Part shown: positions 47,465-58,900 of the stretch, one piece after another
Layout: every line of letters starts with the position of its first letter
Position numbering within the stretch: the stretch's first letter is position 1
Origin: Diabrotica undecimpunctata
Lineage: Eukaryota; Arthropoda; Insecta; Coleoptera; Chrysomelidae
DNA length: 64,000 bases
Assembly: GCF_040954645.1 (NCBI RefSeq)
Contig: NC_092807.1
Span: 79,320,017 to 79,384,016 of the forward strand
Direction: 5' to 3'
The notes under the pieces: generated by a model
The model's input: only the letters and a program-made list of their open reading frames with translations
Databases searched by the model: none
What the model was told of the DNA's origin: nothing
Program-made: the position numbers and the translations under genes

Positions 47465-48808
47465 ATGCTTCTTCAACCCACCGCTCCAAGCTACGCAGCT
47501 GTTACCACATCAAAAACAACAAAACCTACACCAGCGACCACATCATATCCTAGCAGAAAGCAAGCAATAGTATTAAATGCTCTTCCGGATACAGCTCTCT
47601 TCGATTACATTAAGGCGATCGGTGAAATCGTAACACCAAAGCGTATTACCCACGCTTCCCGCATATCTAACCAACGCATTTGCATCTTTCTTGCTTCTAT
47701 TTCTGACGTCGATATTCTTCTTAAAAACAATCCCACCGTTTCCGTTAAAAATGAAATTGTCCACATCCGCAGACTCATTTCCCCAACTAAAAGATTGTTA
47801 ATATCTAATGTATGTCCATCGATTCCAAATCAACTTATCGAGCAGGCATTAAAAAACGAACTTGGTCTGCAACTAGCCTCACCTGTATCTCAGATTCGTA
47901 CAGGCTCACCCGATGAAGATTATTCCCATATATTAAGTTTTCGACGGTCTATCTACGTAATACCAGATAAAGACAATTTCGAAATACAAACCTCCGTATT
48001 AATACATTTTGAAGACACTTCCTTCCGAATCTTCGTTACATCAGACAAACTAGAATGTTTCCTTTGCCAAAAAGCCGGACATACGGCTGAAACCTGCCAA
48101 AACCCACCGGATACCACTACCCACCCCCGTTTCGCCCAAGTACCTAATGAATCCACCAACAATAGCCCCACCGCACCTTCCGGCACCTCTCACACTTCTG
48201 ACCCAAATTCTGCCTCCGACAATTTATCCAACATCACACCTCCACCTTTAGATCAACCTCAACCTACACCTCCTACTATCGCCCTCCTGAAAAGAGCCCA
48301 TTCAACTGACTCAAGCCTCGATTCTCCCCCTGTAATTGCCATTTCAGATCCTACTACTCACACTCCAATAGATCCACATTCCCTCGATGACACCTCCTTC
48401 CGGGCCCCCAAATCAGCCCCTAAAAAAAAATCGAAAACCAAAGATACAAAACCATCAGCCACTATCAGCCCGTCTGCCCGCTTAATCATAGAAAATCTTA
48501 TAGCAGCAAACCCATCATCCTTTTCAATTAACTCGCTACAACTAATTGCTTTCTTGGAAAATTCTTTCGACTGCCATGACCCCTTAGCTGAAGCATACCA
48601 ATTTACTACGAACATTAACGCCCTTCTTGATGACCTTAAACAAATATACCATAATATCTCTGACAGATCACTTAAAAATCGTATAACTCGCCTACAAAAA
48701 AAAATTAAGGCTACGATGAATCTAAATGATGTTATTGACACTGTTAGTCTTGCATCTGTTAGCTCTAATGACAGTGACCCATCCTTAGACAAAACCGACC
48801 TGCCTTAA
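47465..48808 (+). CDS. I-like element ORF1 protein (gag-like), intact
   Basis: 447 residues. The N-terminus SYAAVTTSKTT is followed by a conserved block (residues 30-190) with RKQAIVLNALPDTALFDYIK, SRISNQRICIFL and TKRLLISNVCPSIPNQLIE, an RRM-like region in related proteins. A CCHC knuckle, C198-X2-C201-X4-H206-X4-C211, follows. The middle (212-340) is rich in Pro, Ser and Thr, with a Lys-rich patch SAPKKKSKTKD. The last 100 residues contain a Leu-rich stretch. It should bind element RNA in the cytoplasm and take it to the nucleus. It ends with a TAA that is in the same frame as ORF2. The ATG at 47465 is the first in a frame matching the conserved start of copy 1. Confidence 0.9.
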   Translation: MLLQPTAPSYAAVTTSKTTKPTPATTSYPSRKQAIVLNALPDTALFDYIKAIGEIVTPKRITHASRISNQRICIFLASISDVDILLKNNPTVSVKNEIVHIRRLISPTKRLLISNVCPSIPNQLIEQALKNELGLQLASPVSQIRTGSPDEDYSHILSFRRSIYVIPDKDNFEIQTSVLIHFEDTSFRIFVTSDKLECFLCQKAGHTAETCQNPPDTTTHPRFAQVPNESTNNSPTAPSGTSHTSDPNSASDNLSNITPPPLDQPQPTPPTIALLKRAHSTDSSLDSPPVIAISDPTTHTPIDPHSLDDTSFRAPKSAPKKKSKTKDTKPSATISPSARLIIENLIAANPSSFSINSLQLIAFLENSFDCHDPLAEAYQFTTNINALLDDLKQIYHNISDRSLKNRITRLQKKIKATMNLNDVIDTVSLASVSSNDSDPSLDKTDLP

Positions 48809-51800
48809 TTTATACCTTTTATATTCACTATAATTCAATGGAATTGCGACGGATATTATCCGCGCTTAGAACGTCTGCAGCTACTGATATCTCTCCACCA
48901 CCCCACCTTCATTTGCTTACAGGAAACTAACTTTACGTCAACTAATCTCCATACACTCAAAGATTTCGAAGGGTATCATTACATCAGATCTGTCTGCTCC
49001 AGAGCTAGTGGAGGTGCATCTATATTTGCTTCTAAAGACCATTACTCCACTCTTCTTCCTCTGACTACCAATCTCGAAGCCGTCGCCATCACTACTTACT
49101 GCCCTAAAAAACTTACAATATGCTCTATATACATCCCTCCTGACTACATCCTAAAGGAAGAAGAACTTCTTGATTTAGTATACCAACTCCCCCAACCCTA
49201 TATAATTGTAGGAGACTTCAACGCCCACAACACTATGTGGGGCTCCTCGCGTACATTCGGACGTGGTAAAGTTGTTGAAACTATTCTTGATTGCACTAGT
49301 TCATGTATCCTTAATACGGGATCACACACCCACTTTAACATTGCTTCAGGTGCTTTTTCTGCTATCGATCTAAGCATATGTGATCCCAAATCGGCCCCCA
49401 AATTATCCTGGCAAACAGCGGACGACCTTCACGACAGCAACCATTTCCCTATAATTATACGTGACAACACCTATGACCAAGTTTCAGTGAGAAGTTATTG
49501 GCGCTTCAACAAGGCTAATTGGCCAGAGTTCTCCAAAAAATCGGAATCCCTAATATGTAAATTACCTAACTCTAATAATATCGATGATTCCATAAAACTA
49601 TTCTCAGATGCCATAATTAAAGCAGCATTAACTCATATTGGCAAAACTACAATTAGCTCCCGACATAAAGTTGTTCCTTGGTGGAACTCTCAATGTGAAC
49701 TCGCAATTCGACAATCAAAGACTGCGCTCAATCAATACCGCAAACATAAAAGTCCTGAAAATCTAATTAAGTATAAAAAGCTGAAAGCCAAAGCCAAATA
49801 CGTTGTCAAACAAAGCAAGAAAACATCCTGGCATAACTATGTATCGTCTTTGAATGATAACACAAATCTCTCCCAAATGTGGAAAAAAATCCGACAAGTT
49901 CAGGGACAAAAAACCAACACCAAAATTACCCATTTAACCTCTAACAGTACTTCTTCTAGCAACAGCCAAATTATTTGCAATACCCTGGCTAATACATTTG
50001 AGGAGCAATTTCACAACAAACTCAAACCCCTAATTTCATCCTCTACACAAGAACCGCTCTCCTACAACCTCACTTCACAGCACTTACAAGATATCGACAA
50101 CATTAATTCTCCTTTCTCACTTTCTGAACTTACATCTGCTTTATCCTCATGCAAAAATACTTCTGCCGGCCCTGATGATATCCCTTATATTTTTCTTAAA
50201 AACCTACCCAACCGCTGCCTCACTTTCCTGTTAGACATATATAACTCTATCTGGTCTTCTCAAATATTTCCTACTCAATGGAACACATCCGTAATTATAC
50301 CTGTCCTAAAACATGGCCAAACACCAATCTTTCCTCAGTCCTATAGACCGATTTCTCTCACTTGCACCATGTGCAAATTAATGGAAAAGATGATAAACAG
50401 ACGTCTTTTATGGTTTATTGACAAACACCAAATTTTACCTAAAGAACAATCCGGTTTTCGCCGACATCGTTCCACAAGCGATAACCTCGTCCTCCTTCAT
50501 ACCCACATCGCCGGAGCTATTAATAACAGTCAAGAAGTGATTGCCTGCATTTTTGATATTGAAGCTGCCTTCGATAAAATACCTAGACAGGTTATTCTCG
50601 ATAAACTATTATTATATGGCCTTAATGGTAATATTTTTAAATTCATCAAGCACTTTCTTAGCTCTAGATCTTTCAGAGTCTCTGTAAATGGTTGTATATC
50701 ATCACCACACATCCAACAAGACGGAGTCCCTCAGGGCTCTGTATTAAGCCCCACATTGTTTATTTTATCAATTAACCATATATGCCACAGTCTTCCCTCC
50801 CCAGTCAAATTTACTTCATATGCTGATGACCTTGTAATTTATTGCCATGGTGTTGCGACCACTACTACTTGCAAACTTCTCCAAACATCTGTGGACTTAT
50901 TACAAAATAGATTGACTGCCATCGGCCTGTCCCTCTCATCTACAAAATCACAACTCATTAAATTTACCAGAAAAACACTCTCCACTGCCCCTAAAATCTT
51001 AGTGAATAACCACCCTCTCCCAGTCGTTGATCACCGCAAAATTCTAGGACTAATATTCGACTCCCGACTTTCTTGGAAACTACATATTCAGGAAACTAGA
51101 GGAGAGTGCCTAAAACGTTTAAATATTATCAAAACACTTTCCCACTACCAATGGGGCGCTAACGAATGTACACTATTAAAAGTATATAGGTCTCTCATTC
51201 GCTCTAAACTCGATTACGGCAGCTTTATATATATGTCAGCATCCAAAACATCTTTACAAACCCTTAATTCTGTGCATAATACTGCTATCCGCCTCTGTTT
51301 AGGAGCTTTTCGTAGCAGTCCAGCTGAGAGCCTCTACCGCGAAGCCAACGAACCTCCTCTTTGGCTTAGGCGCCAATATCTCCTCCTTTCTTACGCTGCC
51401 TCTACTTCAGCTAACCTTTCTAATCCAGTACACACACTACTGACATTACCCAACTATACTAGTACTCACCCTCCTGCTCCACGCATACACACTATCGCCC
51501 TCTTACTTCCAACTTTAATACCACATATAAATTTATCCCTAACTAACCCTCTCCCGATCCCGCAGAACTCTCCTTGGACCAAAACTTTACCGAAATTTAA
51601 TGTGTCACTTACAAAGTTTAGTAAGGCAGAAACCAACCAGGATTTGATTAGGAAATCTTTACTAGAAATTCTTAATTTTAAGAAATTCGATCGGGTACTC
51701 TACACTGACGCATCAAAGAGCGAAACGGGGGTTGGTTGTGCGGTTACCACTACGGAAACAGTCGTTAGTTCATGTCAAATACCTGCCACATGCAGCGTTC

Positions 51801-52492
51801 ACACTGGTGAACTGTATGCTATATACCAAGCCTTCAAACTCTGTACAGCACCCAATCAACATATTGCCATCTGTACAGACTCCCTTGCCTCTATCCAGTC
51901 CATCAATAATCTATTTACTAATCACCCTCTTGTTGAAAAAATCCATGATATTTACCAAAATCTTATCATCCACGACATCCATATCACTATCATATGGATT
52001 CCCTCCCACATCGGGATTATGGGTAACGACAACGCCGATCGCTTTGCCAAAGAAGCTGCTGTATCCAATTGTACACCACGTAATATACAAATTGCCAGTG
52101 ACCTAAAAACTAGTATAAAGAAACTCGTACGAAATTACTGGCAGAATCATTGGAACCAATCCACTACATTTTTACACCAAATAGATCAGACGATTGAGCG
52201 GTTTGTTATCCCTGGTATAACTAGAAATGAGATGGTTGTTGCTAGAAGATTGCGTATTGGTCACACCAGATGTACACATGGTCACCTAATGAATTCTGCA
52301 CCTAAGCCAATCTGTCACTATTGCCAATCTCCACTAAGCGTTCTACACATCCTTGTGGACTGCCCTCACTACAATAAACGACGCCAAGAACTGGGCATGG
52401 AAGGCGACATCAAAGATATATTATCGAGCCAGAGCCAAGTCATCACAGCTATCCAGTTCCTGAAGCTAGAAAACTTATTAAATAGTATATAA
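48809..52492 (+). CDS. I-like element ORF2: AP-endonuclease, RT, RNase H, zinc motif
   Basis: Open frame of 1227 codons directly after the ORF1 TAA, in the same frame. The first in-frame ATG is at 49235 (MWGSS), already inside the endonuclease, so that ATG cannot be the true start. Endonuclease: IQWNCDG (residues 9-15), CLQETNF, IIVGDFNAHNTMWG and DSNHFPI. RT: NTSAGPDDIPY, EQSGFRRHRSTSDNLVLL, CIFDIEAAFDKIPR, GVPQGSVLSPTLFIL and TSYADDLVIY (YADD at about 671-674). RNase H (about 960-1090): VLYTDASKSETGVGCAV, HTGELYAIYQAF, CTDSLASIQS and IPSHIGIMGNDNADRFAKEA. C-terminal C-X2-C-X8-H-X4-C motif, CHYCQSPLSVLHILVDC. It nicks target DNA, reverse transcribes element RNA at the nick and degrades the template. 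Confidence 0.9.
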   Translation, partial: FIPFIFTIIQWNCDGYYPRLERLQLLISLHHPTFICLQETNFTSTNLHTLKDFEGYHYIRSVCSRASGGASIFASKDHYSTLLPLTTNLEAVAITTYCPKKLTICSIYIPPDYILKEEELLDLVYQLPQPYIIVGDFNAHNTMWGSSRTFGRGKVVETILDCTSSCILNTGSHTHFNIASGAFSAIDLSICDPKSAPKLSWQTADDLHDSNHFPIIIRDNTYDQVSVRSYWRFNKANWPEFSKKSESLICKLPNSNNIDDSIKLFSDAIIKAALTHIGKTTISSRHKVVPWWNSQCELAIRQSKTALNQYRKHKSPENLIKYKKLKAKAKYVVKQSKKTSWHNYVSSLNDNTNLSQMWKKIRQVQGQKTNTKITHLTSNSTSSSNSQIICNTLANTFEEQFHNKLKPLISSSTQEPLSYNLTSQHLQDIDNINSPFSLSELTSALSSCKNTSAGPDDIPYIFLKNLPNRCLTFLLDIYNSIWSSQIFPTQWNTSVIIPVLKHGQTPIFPQSYRPISLTCTMCKLMEKMINRRLLWFIDKHQILPKEQSGFRRHRSTSDNLVLLHTHIAGAINNSQEVIACIFDIEAAFDKIPRQVILDKLLLYGLNGNIFKFIKHFLSSRSFRVSVNGCISSPHIQQDGVPQGSVLSPTLFILSINHICHSLPSPVKFTSYADDLVIYCHGVATTTTCKLLQTSVDLLQNRLTAIGLSLSSTKSQLIKFTRKTLSTAPKILVNNHPLPVVDHRKILGLIFDSRLSWKLHIQETRGECLKRLNIIKTLSHYQWGANECTLLKVYRSLIRSKLDYGSFIYMSASKTSLQTLNSVHNTAIRLCLGAFRSSPAESLYREANEPPLWLRRQYLLLSYAASTSANLSNPVHTLLTLPNYTSTHPPAPRIHTIALLLPTLIPHINLSLTNPLPIPQNSPWTKTLPKFNVSLTKFSKAETNQDLIRKSLLEILNFKKFDRVLYTDASKSETGVGCAVTTTETVVSSCQIPATCSVHTGELYAIYQAFKLCTAPNQHIAICTDSLASIQSINNLFTNHPLVEKIHDIYQNLIIHDIHITIIWIPSHIGIMGNDNADRFAKEAAVSNCTPRNIQIASDLKTSIKKLVRNYWQNHWNQSTTFLHQIDQTIERFVIPGITRNEMVVARRLRIGHTRCTHGHLMNSAPKPICHYCQSPLSVLHILVDCPHYNKRRQELGMEGDIKDILSSQSQVITAIQFLKLENLLNSI

Positions 52493-52609
52493 CCATAGTA
52501 TATAATATGTAATTGTACCTTTATAATTGTATCCACGGTGCCTCGTGCTAATGGCCGAAGCTGTCACAAGCACGTTAAATTAAATAAAAAAAAAAAAAAA
52601 AAAATCAAT

Positions 52610-53407
52610 TAGTATATCAATGGGAAAATCATTCTTTATATTTAGCAATAAATTTTCTTTACGAAGCGCATAATCAACAATACTACCACCTATATACCTA
52701 AAAGAATAAGCTTGCCTATGATTATGCCAACCTGTTTCACAAAAACTATCTAAAAAATTAATTTTCCATACCTCAAAACTGTTATCTAAGCCTAATGTTA
52801 TTATTCTTGATTCAAACCATTCTTTTGCTATTCCATCAAGAAACAAACGTAGAATCAAAATCTTGTCTTCATCAGCAACCACCTCACATCGCAAACATTC
52901 TGATTCGAAGGTCTTGAGCCATGAATTCATTGGAACATTATTTCCATCAAAATTTCGAAGTACAAAATCATCTTTTATTTTTTTTAAACTTTTCTTTTCA
53001 ACTTAAGGTAAATTTGTGTCATTAAATTTCTGGAGCAACTCAGCAAATGATGGAAATTGTTCAGCTATTTCTATCTTCTCATACACTGGTAATAAGGTCT
53101 GTTGTAAGTACTCACTTTGATAAACCACATCACCATCTGAATCAAAATAAATCTCCTTCAAATTGTCTTCTAATGCTATAGTACATGTTCTAAAGGATCC
53201 TCTTGTTTTCATAGATGCTAATATATTCTTCACTTTTTTCAGATGAAATAGTTCAGAATGATCAATTTGAAGTTGTTTTTCAAAGGGGATTTCATAATAA
53301 AAACGGGACCCTGTTGGCTGCAGCCACTTAAATTTATATACATTTTTCTTACTATCACTACTGTTTGCTTCTATAGCCATGCAAATTCTCATTGATGTAA
53401 AATTCAT
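52610..53407 (-). pseudogene. Gypsy-3 gag, N-terminal part
   Basis: The minus-strand frame starts at 53407 (MNFTSMRICMAIEANSSDSK) and has one in-frame TAA at 53003-53005. It continues through FVLRNFDGNNVPMNSWLKTF, KILILRLFLDGIAKEWFES, RIITLGLDNSFEVWKINFL and YIGGSIVDYALRKENLLLNI, a Gag capsid-like block with the conserved W...F pattern. At 52610 the I-like element interrupts, and the frame resumes at 47229. Gag assembles the particle. The single stop may be recent. Confidence 0.8.
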
Positions 53408-53496
53408 TCTTTAATATCGTTTTATCCAAATAACGGCTTGGAAATTTATAGTTATCACTATATTTTTTTTATCAGCTTAAGTTCTTGATTTATAAG

Positions 53497-53814
53497 TGTA
53501 ATATCATACCCTTATTCATGTGAAGAGATAGCAGTTTGAATTCGTCTAAAAAGAGTTTATTATCGTTAAAATTCTACAATATAAATTATTAACAATAATA
53601 ACATAACTAAAATAACTTAACAAATATACAAACCTAAAAAGAGAATCAAGAACAATGCTATTTCTTACGCCATTAAGTAATTTGACAATTGTACCATACA
53701 ATTTACAATATGTCAATGTCAATAAAACTTAAACAGTCATACAACCTAAAACTTTAAATAACTAAAAATAACTAAGCCCTGCTGTTTCACTTAAAATAAA
53801 CATAGGTTTACTTT

Positions 53815-53818
<4 letters not shown>
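53497..53818 (-). repeat. Gypsy-3 5' LTR
   Basis: 322 bases, near-identical to 43465-43786 (differences seen at tatttctta versus tatttatta and at caatgtcaa versus caatatcaa). It should carry the promoter. The TA tract begins immediately at its outer end. Confidence 0.95.

Positions 53819-53905
<87 letters not shown>
53819..53905. repeat. (TA)n tract between Gypsy-3 and Gypsy-2
   Basis: About 87 bases of TA with one GTACA interruption. It directly joins the outer ends of two different LTR elements. Confidence 0.95.
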
Positions 53906-53909
<4 letters not shown>

Positions 53910-55397
53910 ATGATGTGTTTTTTGTTTGAATGATGAGCAATGAGTATTTTTAATAATATAATATATAGGGTTTTTATCGCGGTTCTCAAAGAATTAGCTT
54001 GTAAGTACTTTTTAAAATTATCTTTATTATAACTATTATGAAACACACATATATATCTAACCTAGTCAATGTAAATTTAAAATAAACTATCTTTAAACTG
54101 ATATTCTTATAAAACTAATTAAATTCTATAGACAATCTAAAATTTAAACAAACTATCTTCAAAATTGAAATTGTTATGACACTAACTAAATTATATTAAC
54201 AAAATTTTGTACCTTTCTTTCACTGAATGCCTAAATGAACTGTTTTCCACTAAGTATATAGATTCTAATCACCACTGAATGTCTTCGTACTTCAGTTATC
54301 CTTGTTTTTTTGTGAAATTACTTTTTGCAATTATCAGCTTCTACCAATTTAAGATATAGTTTTCTTCATCAGCATTTATACACCACCAACCAAACCAGCA
54401 AACAGCATTTATATTTATTCTTCTTTTCAATATACCAATATCCAATTATTATAAGTTGATTTATACTAATCTCCAACCACAATATAATTTAATTTCTTCC
54501 AATATACTTTTATAATCTTCAATAATTATTTGTGTATAATTATAAATGTGCATTAATTATATGCATAATTTTTAATCTTCATTTAACTCACTATATTAAA
54601 CAATTTGACTGTTTGTACCTGATTCTCTGACTCCAAATAATCTTTCATATTTCTTACTAAACTTTTCTGACTGACTTCTTGAAAATTCTGAACAATTTAC
54701 TTCACTAAATGTGTCTAATAACTTTCATAATAAACTGGCCTGACTTCTGACTAAAAACTTCCAAAAACTGCCTGACTTCTGACTAAAAACTTCAAAAACT
54801 GCCTGACTTCTGACTAAAAAACTTAAAAAAACTCCATGTTGAAACCAAATCACGGGTATTTATATCTTTTGGACATTCTAGAACCATCTCGTAAGAGATC
54901 ATGTTCCAATTTGTTCTATTTCATACTTGTATGAATTTTCTGGAACAAACCATTTCGCAAACATGGCCATCTCCGGAGATCCAGAGAATTCCATTCTTTT
55001 CTATTAATAATTTTGTTTACATTTAGGCTTTTCAGATCAGAATAAATAATCAAATTAGTAACTAACACTCTAATTTAATAAAATACACATTTCAAACAAT
55101 ACATTATAATAACCCACTTTATATTCGTAAATATTCTTAAACGTCACTTCAGAGTATAAATATCTGTCAATCTCCGAGAGTATTTTTGGTTGCCTAAGCA
55201 CATGGCTCACTTACATACATTTACAATATTAAAACACAACCTTTTACAATTATTATATGCCAATTTATTAAAAATGCCCTCACATAAATATATTTTTATT
55301 AAATTCTCTAGTATATAACTTATTTAAAACAACCAAATATCTAATATTATGTAGTATATAACTTATAAATTATTTTCTATAAACTCTAATCGTCACA
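53906..55397 (-). repeat. Gypsy-2 3' LTR
   Basis: About 1492 bases, from tgttatgatgtg to cgtcaca. It contains about three tandem copies of a 29-30-base unit built on ctgacttctgactaaaaact (54744-54834). The same repeat is in the 5' LTR at about 61905-61996. Confidence 0.95.
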
Positions 55398-55945
55398 ATG
55401 CCCCAAAATAATATTTAAAATAAATAATTTACTTATTATTTTTTTAAATATTAATTTTCTCATACCTTATTAAATTTAATAAATTAATAATTCAATCTTT
55501 TTTTATTTAAAATGTGTTAAATACATCCCTGTTCGCTGTCTATGTCAAAGCAAAGGACAACGGAGTACAGTTCGGCTATTCTATGGTCAAACTGTCATGT
55601 CAAATGAAGAGAATAAAATATAACCTTAATTAAAAATATAATGGATATTGTGTTCTGTTTATTTATAGACAAAATCTAGGAATTATTTCCATTCAAAATA
55701 ACTTTCATCAATATAAATTGGTAAGTTTTTCCACTTTATTATATTAGAAAGACATTTTTATAGCAATTATAGTATCGAACCCCAAATTATGATTTTTAGG
55801 GTATCAAACAATTTCCATATGTACAAAATTCAACAAGTATGATGTCAAATTTATTCACAACAAAGAAATCTACCATCTATCTATGAAATGGATCTATCAG
55901 TAAGTTATTAGTGTTATTATATTTGTGTTAAAGGTATAGAAATCA
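55398..55945 (-). other. Gypsy-2 3' untranslated region
   Basis: About 550 bases between the pol stop and the 3' LTR. It ends with the polypurine stretch beside the LTR (minus strand TTTTGGGGCAT). No env-like frame or other gene is seen. Confidence 0.7.
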
Positions 55946-58900
55946 TTATTCAATCTCTTCATGATATTGAAAAATGTCGTTGATATGAAATATGCCTCTT
56001 AGTCTGTTCTCTGCATCTATTAACACATAACTATTTAGTCCATTCTGATTTTCAATTGTATATGGACCTTCAAACATTGGTTGTAATTTCTTACAACGGT
56101 TTTCTTTAACATTACTTTTTCTAAGTGAACGAATTAACACTAGGTCTCCTTTTTGAAATGTGATTGGTTTTTTTATATTTCGATTTTGTCTTCGGATATA
56201 TTTTTCAGCTTTCCTCCTAATTCGGTTATTCACTTTCTGCATTACTTGTTCTAACATATCCTGATTATATTCACTAATCCACTTTCTGTTTCCTATATGG
56301 CCAAACATTAAATATTCTGGTACTTCCTCTGTATTCAAATTATGTGTATTATTTAAAAAATACTCTACTTGTGGTATATGTTGCTGCCAAGTTTCGTGTT
56401 GATTTTGGCACAGTATCCTTAAATATTTTATAACTTCTTTAATATATCTTTCTGCAGGATTTGCCTGAGGATGTCTGATACTTGTAAAATGAATGTTGAT
56501 TCCCTTTTTCTCACAAAATGTCCGAAATTTTTGGTTGTTAAAATATGTAGCATTATCTATTATGCAATTTCCAAATGGTCCTATTTCTTCGAAAAATTGA
56601 TTAATATATAATTTTAATGTTTTAACATTTGTTCTGGAGCAGGGATATAGTTTAATAAATTTTGTATATAAATCAACTATCACTAGTATATGCTTTTTTC
56701 CTGTTGGACTGAGAACTAAATTTGAAATAAAATCCATGGAAACTGTATTTAGTTTTTCATATACAACATTAGATTTATATGTGTTCTGGTTTTTGAAATT
56801 CTTTTCTTTGTTTAGTTGACATATTGGGCATTGGGTAGTAATTTCTTTTGCTATACTTATGTCATTCCTTGCAAAATAATTGTTCCTAAATAGCATCCAT
56901 AGCTTTCTTGAACCAATATGCATATAATTGTTATGTAAATTTTTCAATATTTTCTTTGCTAAAGTTCTAGTTATTACATATACTTCTATGCCATTTATTA
57001 TTTTATAATATACTCCATCTTTCCTAAGGACTTTTTGTTTTTCACTCAAATTGATCTGATCTCTTATAATTTCTTCTTTAGAATATAATCCAGTACTTTC
57101 TACTAATTGATTTAATCCAATTTTTATTGTTCGCTGCCCTTTTTGTGATGTATTTTCTAACCTTGATAAAGCATCTGCCACTATATTGGATTTTCCAGAA
57201 ATGTATTTGATTTCAAATGAGTATTCACTCAATATTAGACTCCACCGATGTATTCTACTGTTTCCATATTTGTTATTTAATATAGACGTTACAGCTTGGT
57301 GATCTGTTTCTATTGTAAATTCATTACCCAACAAATAAAATCTTAATTTTGTGACACAGTGTATTATACTTGCTAGTTCTAATTCTGAAACTGAGTAACC
57401 CTTTTCATGTGGCTTTGTGATTCTTGAAATGAATTGTATTGGGTATTCGACCCCATCATGTATTTGTAATAATACCCCTGATAATCTCTCTATGGATGCA
57501 TCTGTTCTTAATATGAATGGCTGTGTGTAGTCAGGATAGTATATTTTCAAATTTGACAGAAAAATGTTCTTAATCTCTTGGAATGCTAGTTCTCTTCTCT
57601 GATCCCATCTCCATTTTACACCTTTTCTCAGTAGTTCAAGTAATGGAAGTTCTTTTATACTTAGATCTGGTATCATCCTTTTATAATAATTAATTATTCC
57701 AATAAATCCTCTTAAAGTTCTTAAATTGTGTGGTGTTTTATATTCCTGAATGACTTGTGTCCGTTCTGGATCCATTTCGATTCCCTTAGTGTTAAGTTTA
57801 TAACCTAGATATATGACTTCTTTTTGAAAAAATGTACATTTTTCTTGATTTATTTTTAGTCCAACTTTGTCTAATCTATTTATTATAATTTTTAGGTGTT
57901 TCTCATGATCTTCAGCCGTTTTAGAAAAAATTAATATATCATCAATGTAGTGAATTACAAAATGTTCATATTGATCCAAAATATCATGAAGACATCTACA
58001 TAGAGCACTGCAAGATGATTGAAGTCCAAATGGTACTACTTTGAATTGATATACTACTCCATCTATCTGAAATCCTGTATACTGTCTACTTTTTCTTTCC
58101 AGAGGTATTAACCAGAAACTATGCTGTAAATCGATTTTAGTGAAAAATGACATTCCTGTAATTCTTCCTAATATTCCATCTATACTCATTGGTGCTTCAA
58201 ATTGCTTTTCAGTAATCTTGTTAATATTCCTTGCATCTAAACATAACCTGATTTCACCTGATCTTTTTCGTACTACTACTATGGGGTTAATAAAACGTGT
58301 GTCTGCCTTCTCAATGATCCCATCTTCTAACATATTATTAATTGTTTTGTTTACTTCTTCTCTGTATTTATATGGTATTGGGTATGATTTTGTTTTAAAA
58401 TCTTTTTCTTCTTTAACTTTTATACTATGGATATAATTTTGTGCAATTCTATTTTCTTTATTGACAAGTCCCTTGTGTTGCTGCAATATGGAAATGACTA
58501 TTGATTTATATTCTTCAGGGCAATTTAAAACTTTCATCATATCTTCTTCTTTACAAATCACATTATTCTTCAATATGTACTCATTATTCCTTGCTTCCAA
58601 TTTTACGCACTCCGCCTCGTAGGCATCCATCTGCTTAAAATTTCCATTCCTTAAATATTCACTACCATTATTCTTTACATTCTTTTGGGACATTTCCCTA
58701 TCATCAAAATACATTTCTTCTTCATAAACATCATTATTTTCTTTTAATAATATCCTATCAACTCTTATTCCTTCTTCCACCTCATCTTTCTGCATAAATT
58801 TAATTATTTGCCCTTCCAAAGTTACCATTTTTTTTTCAAAATCTATCTTTACTTTCTTCTTTTCCAATTCATCATTTCCCATTAATATATCAACACATAA

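Larger units (their letters stand above)
47230..52601 (+). mobile_element. Complete I-like non-LTR retrotransposon
   Basis: The insertion is bounded by the 8-base duplication aaatcaat (47222-47229 and 52602-52609), which is Gypsy-3 gag sequence. It starts catcattcc, has a 5' UTR to 47464, ORF1 (47465-48808), ORF2 (48809-52492) and a short 3' UTR ending in taaat followed by a run of about 19 A. The length is about 5.37 kb. Both frames are open, so this is the best candidate for an active or recently active element here. Copy 1 at 1752-4797 is an older member of the same family. RNase H after RT places it in the I group in the broad sense; finer placement is not possible by eye. Confidence 0.92.
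43465..53818 (-). mobile_element. Gypsy-3 LTR retrotransposon, split by an I-like element
   Basis: Two 322-base LTRs (43465-43786 and 53497-53818) differ at about two positions. In element orientation (right to left) the order is 5' LTR, gag, a -1 frameshift site, protease, RT, RNase H, integrase, polypurine tract (revcomp of tccccctacc at 43787) and 3' LTR. LTRs start TGTAAAAG and end ATTACA. The complete I-like element at 47230-52601 sits in gag. Without it the element is about 5.0 kb. The flanks are TA tracts, so the target duplication cannot be read clearly. A few stops in otherwise open frames suggest a young but inactive copy. Confidence 0.9.

Noticed and set aside
49235..49237. ATG at 49235 as the start of ORF2
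   Set aside because: The conserved endonuclease N-terminus (IQWNCDG, QETN, VGDFNAHN) is encoded upstream in the same open frame.
55398..55945. Env-like third gene in Gypsy-2
   Set aside because: No open frame of useful length, signal peptide or membrane segment between pol and the 3' LTR.
58140..58436. Plus-strand frames opposite Gypsy-2 pol and gag (58140-58436, 58905-59144, 59308-59592, 60608-60835)
   Set aside because: Shadows of the minus-strand pol and gag frames.
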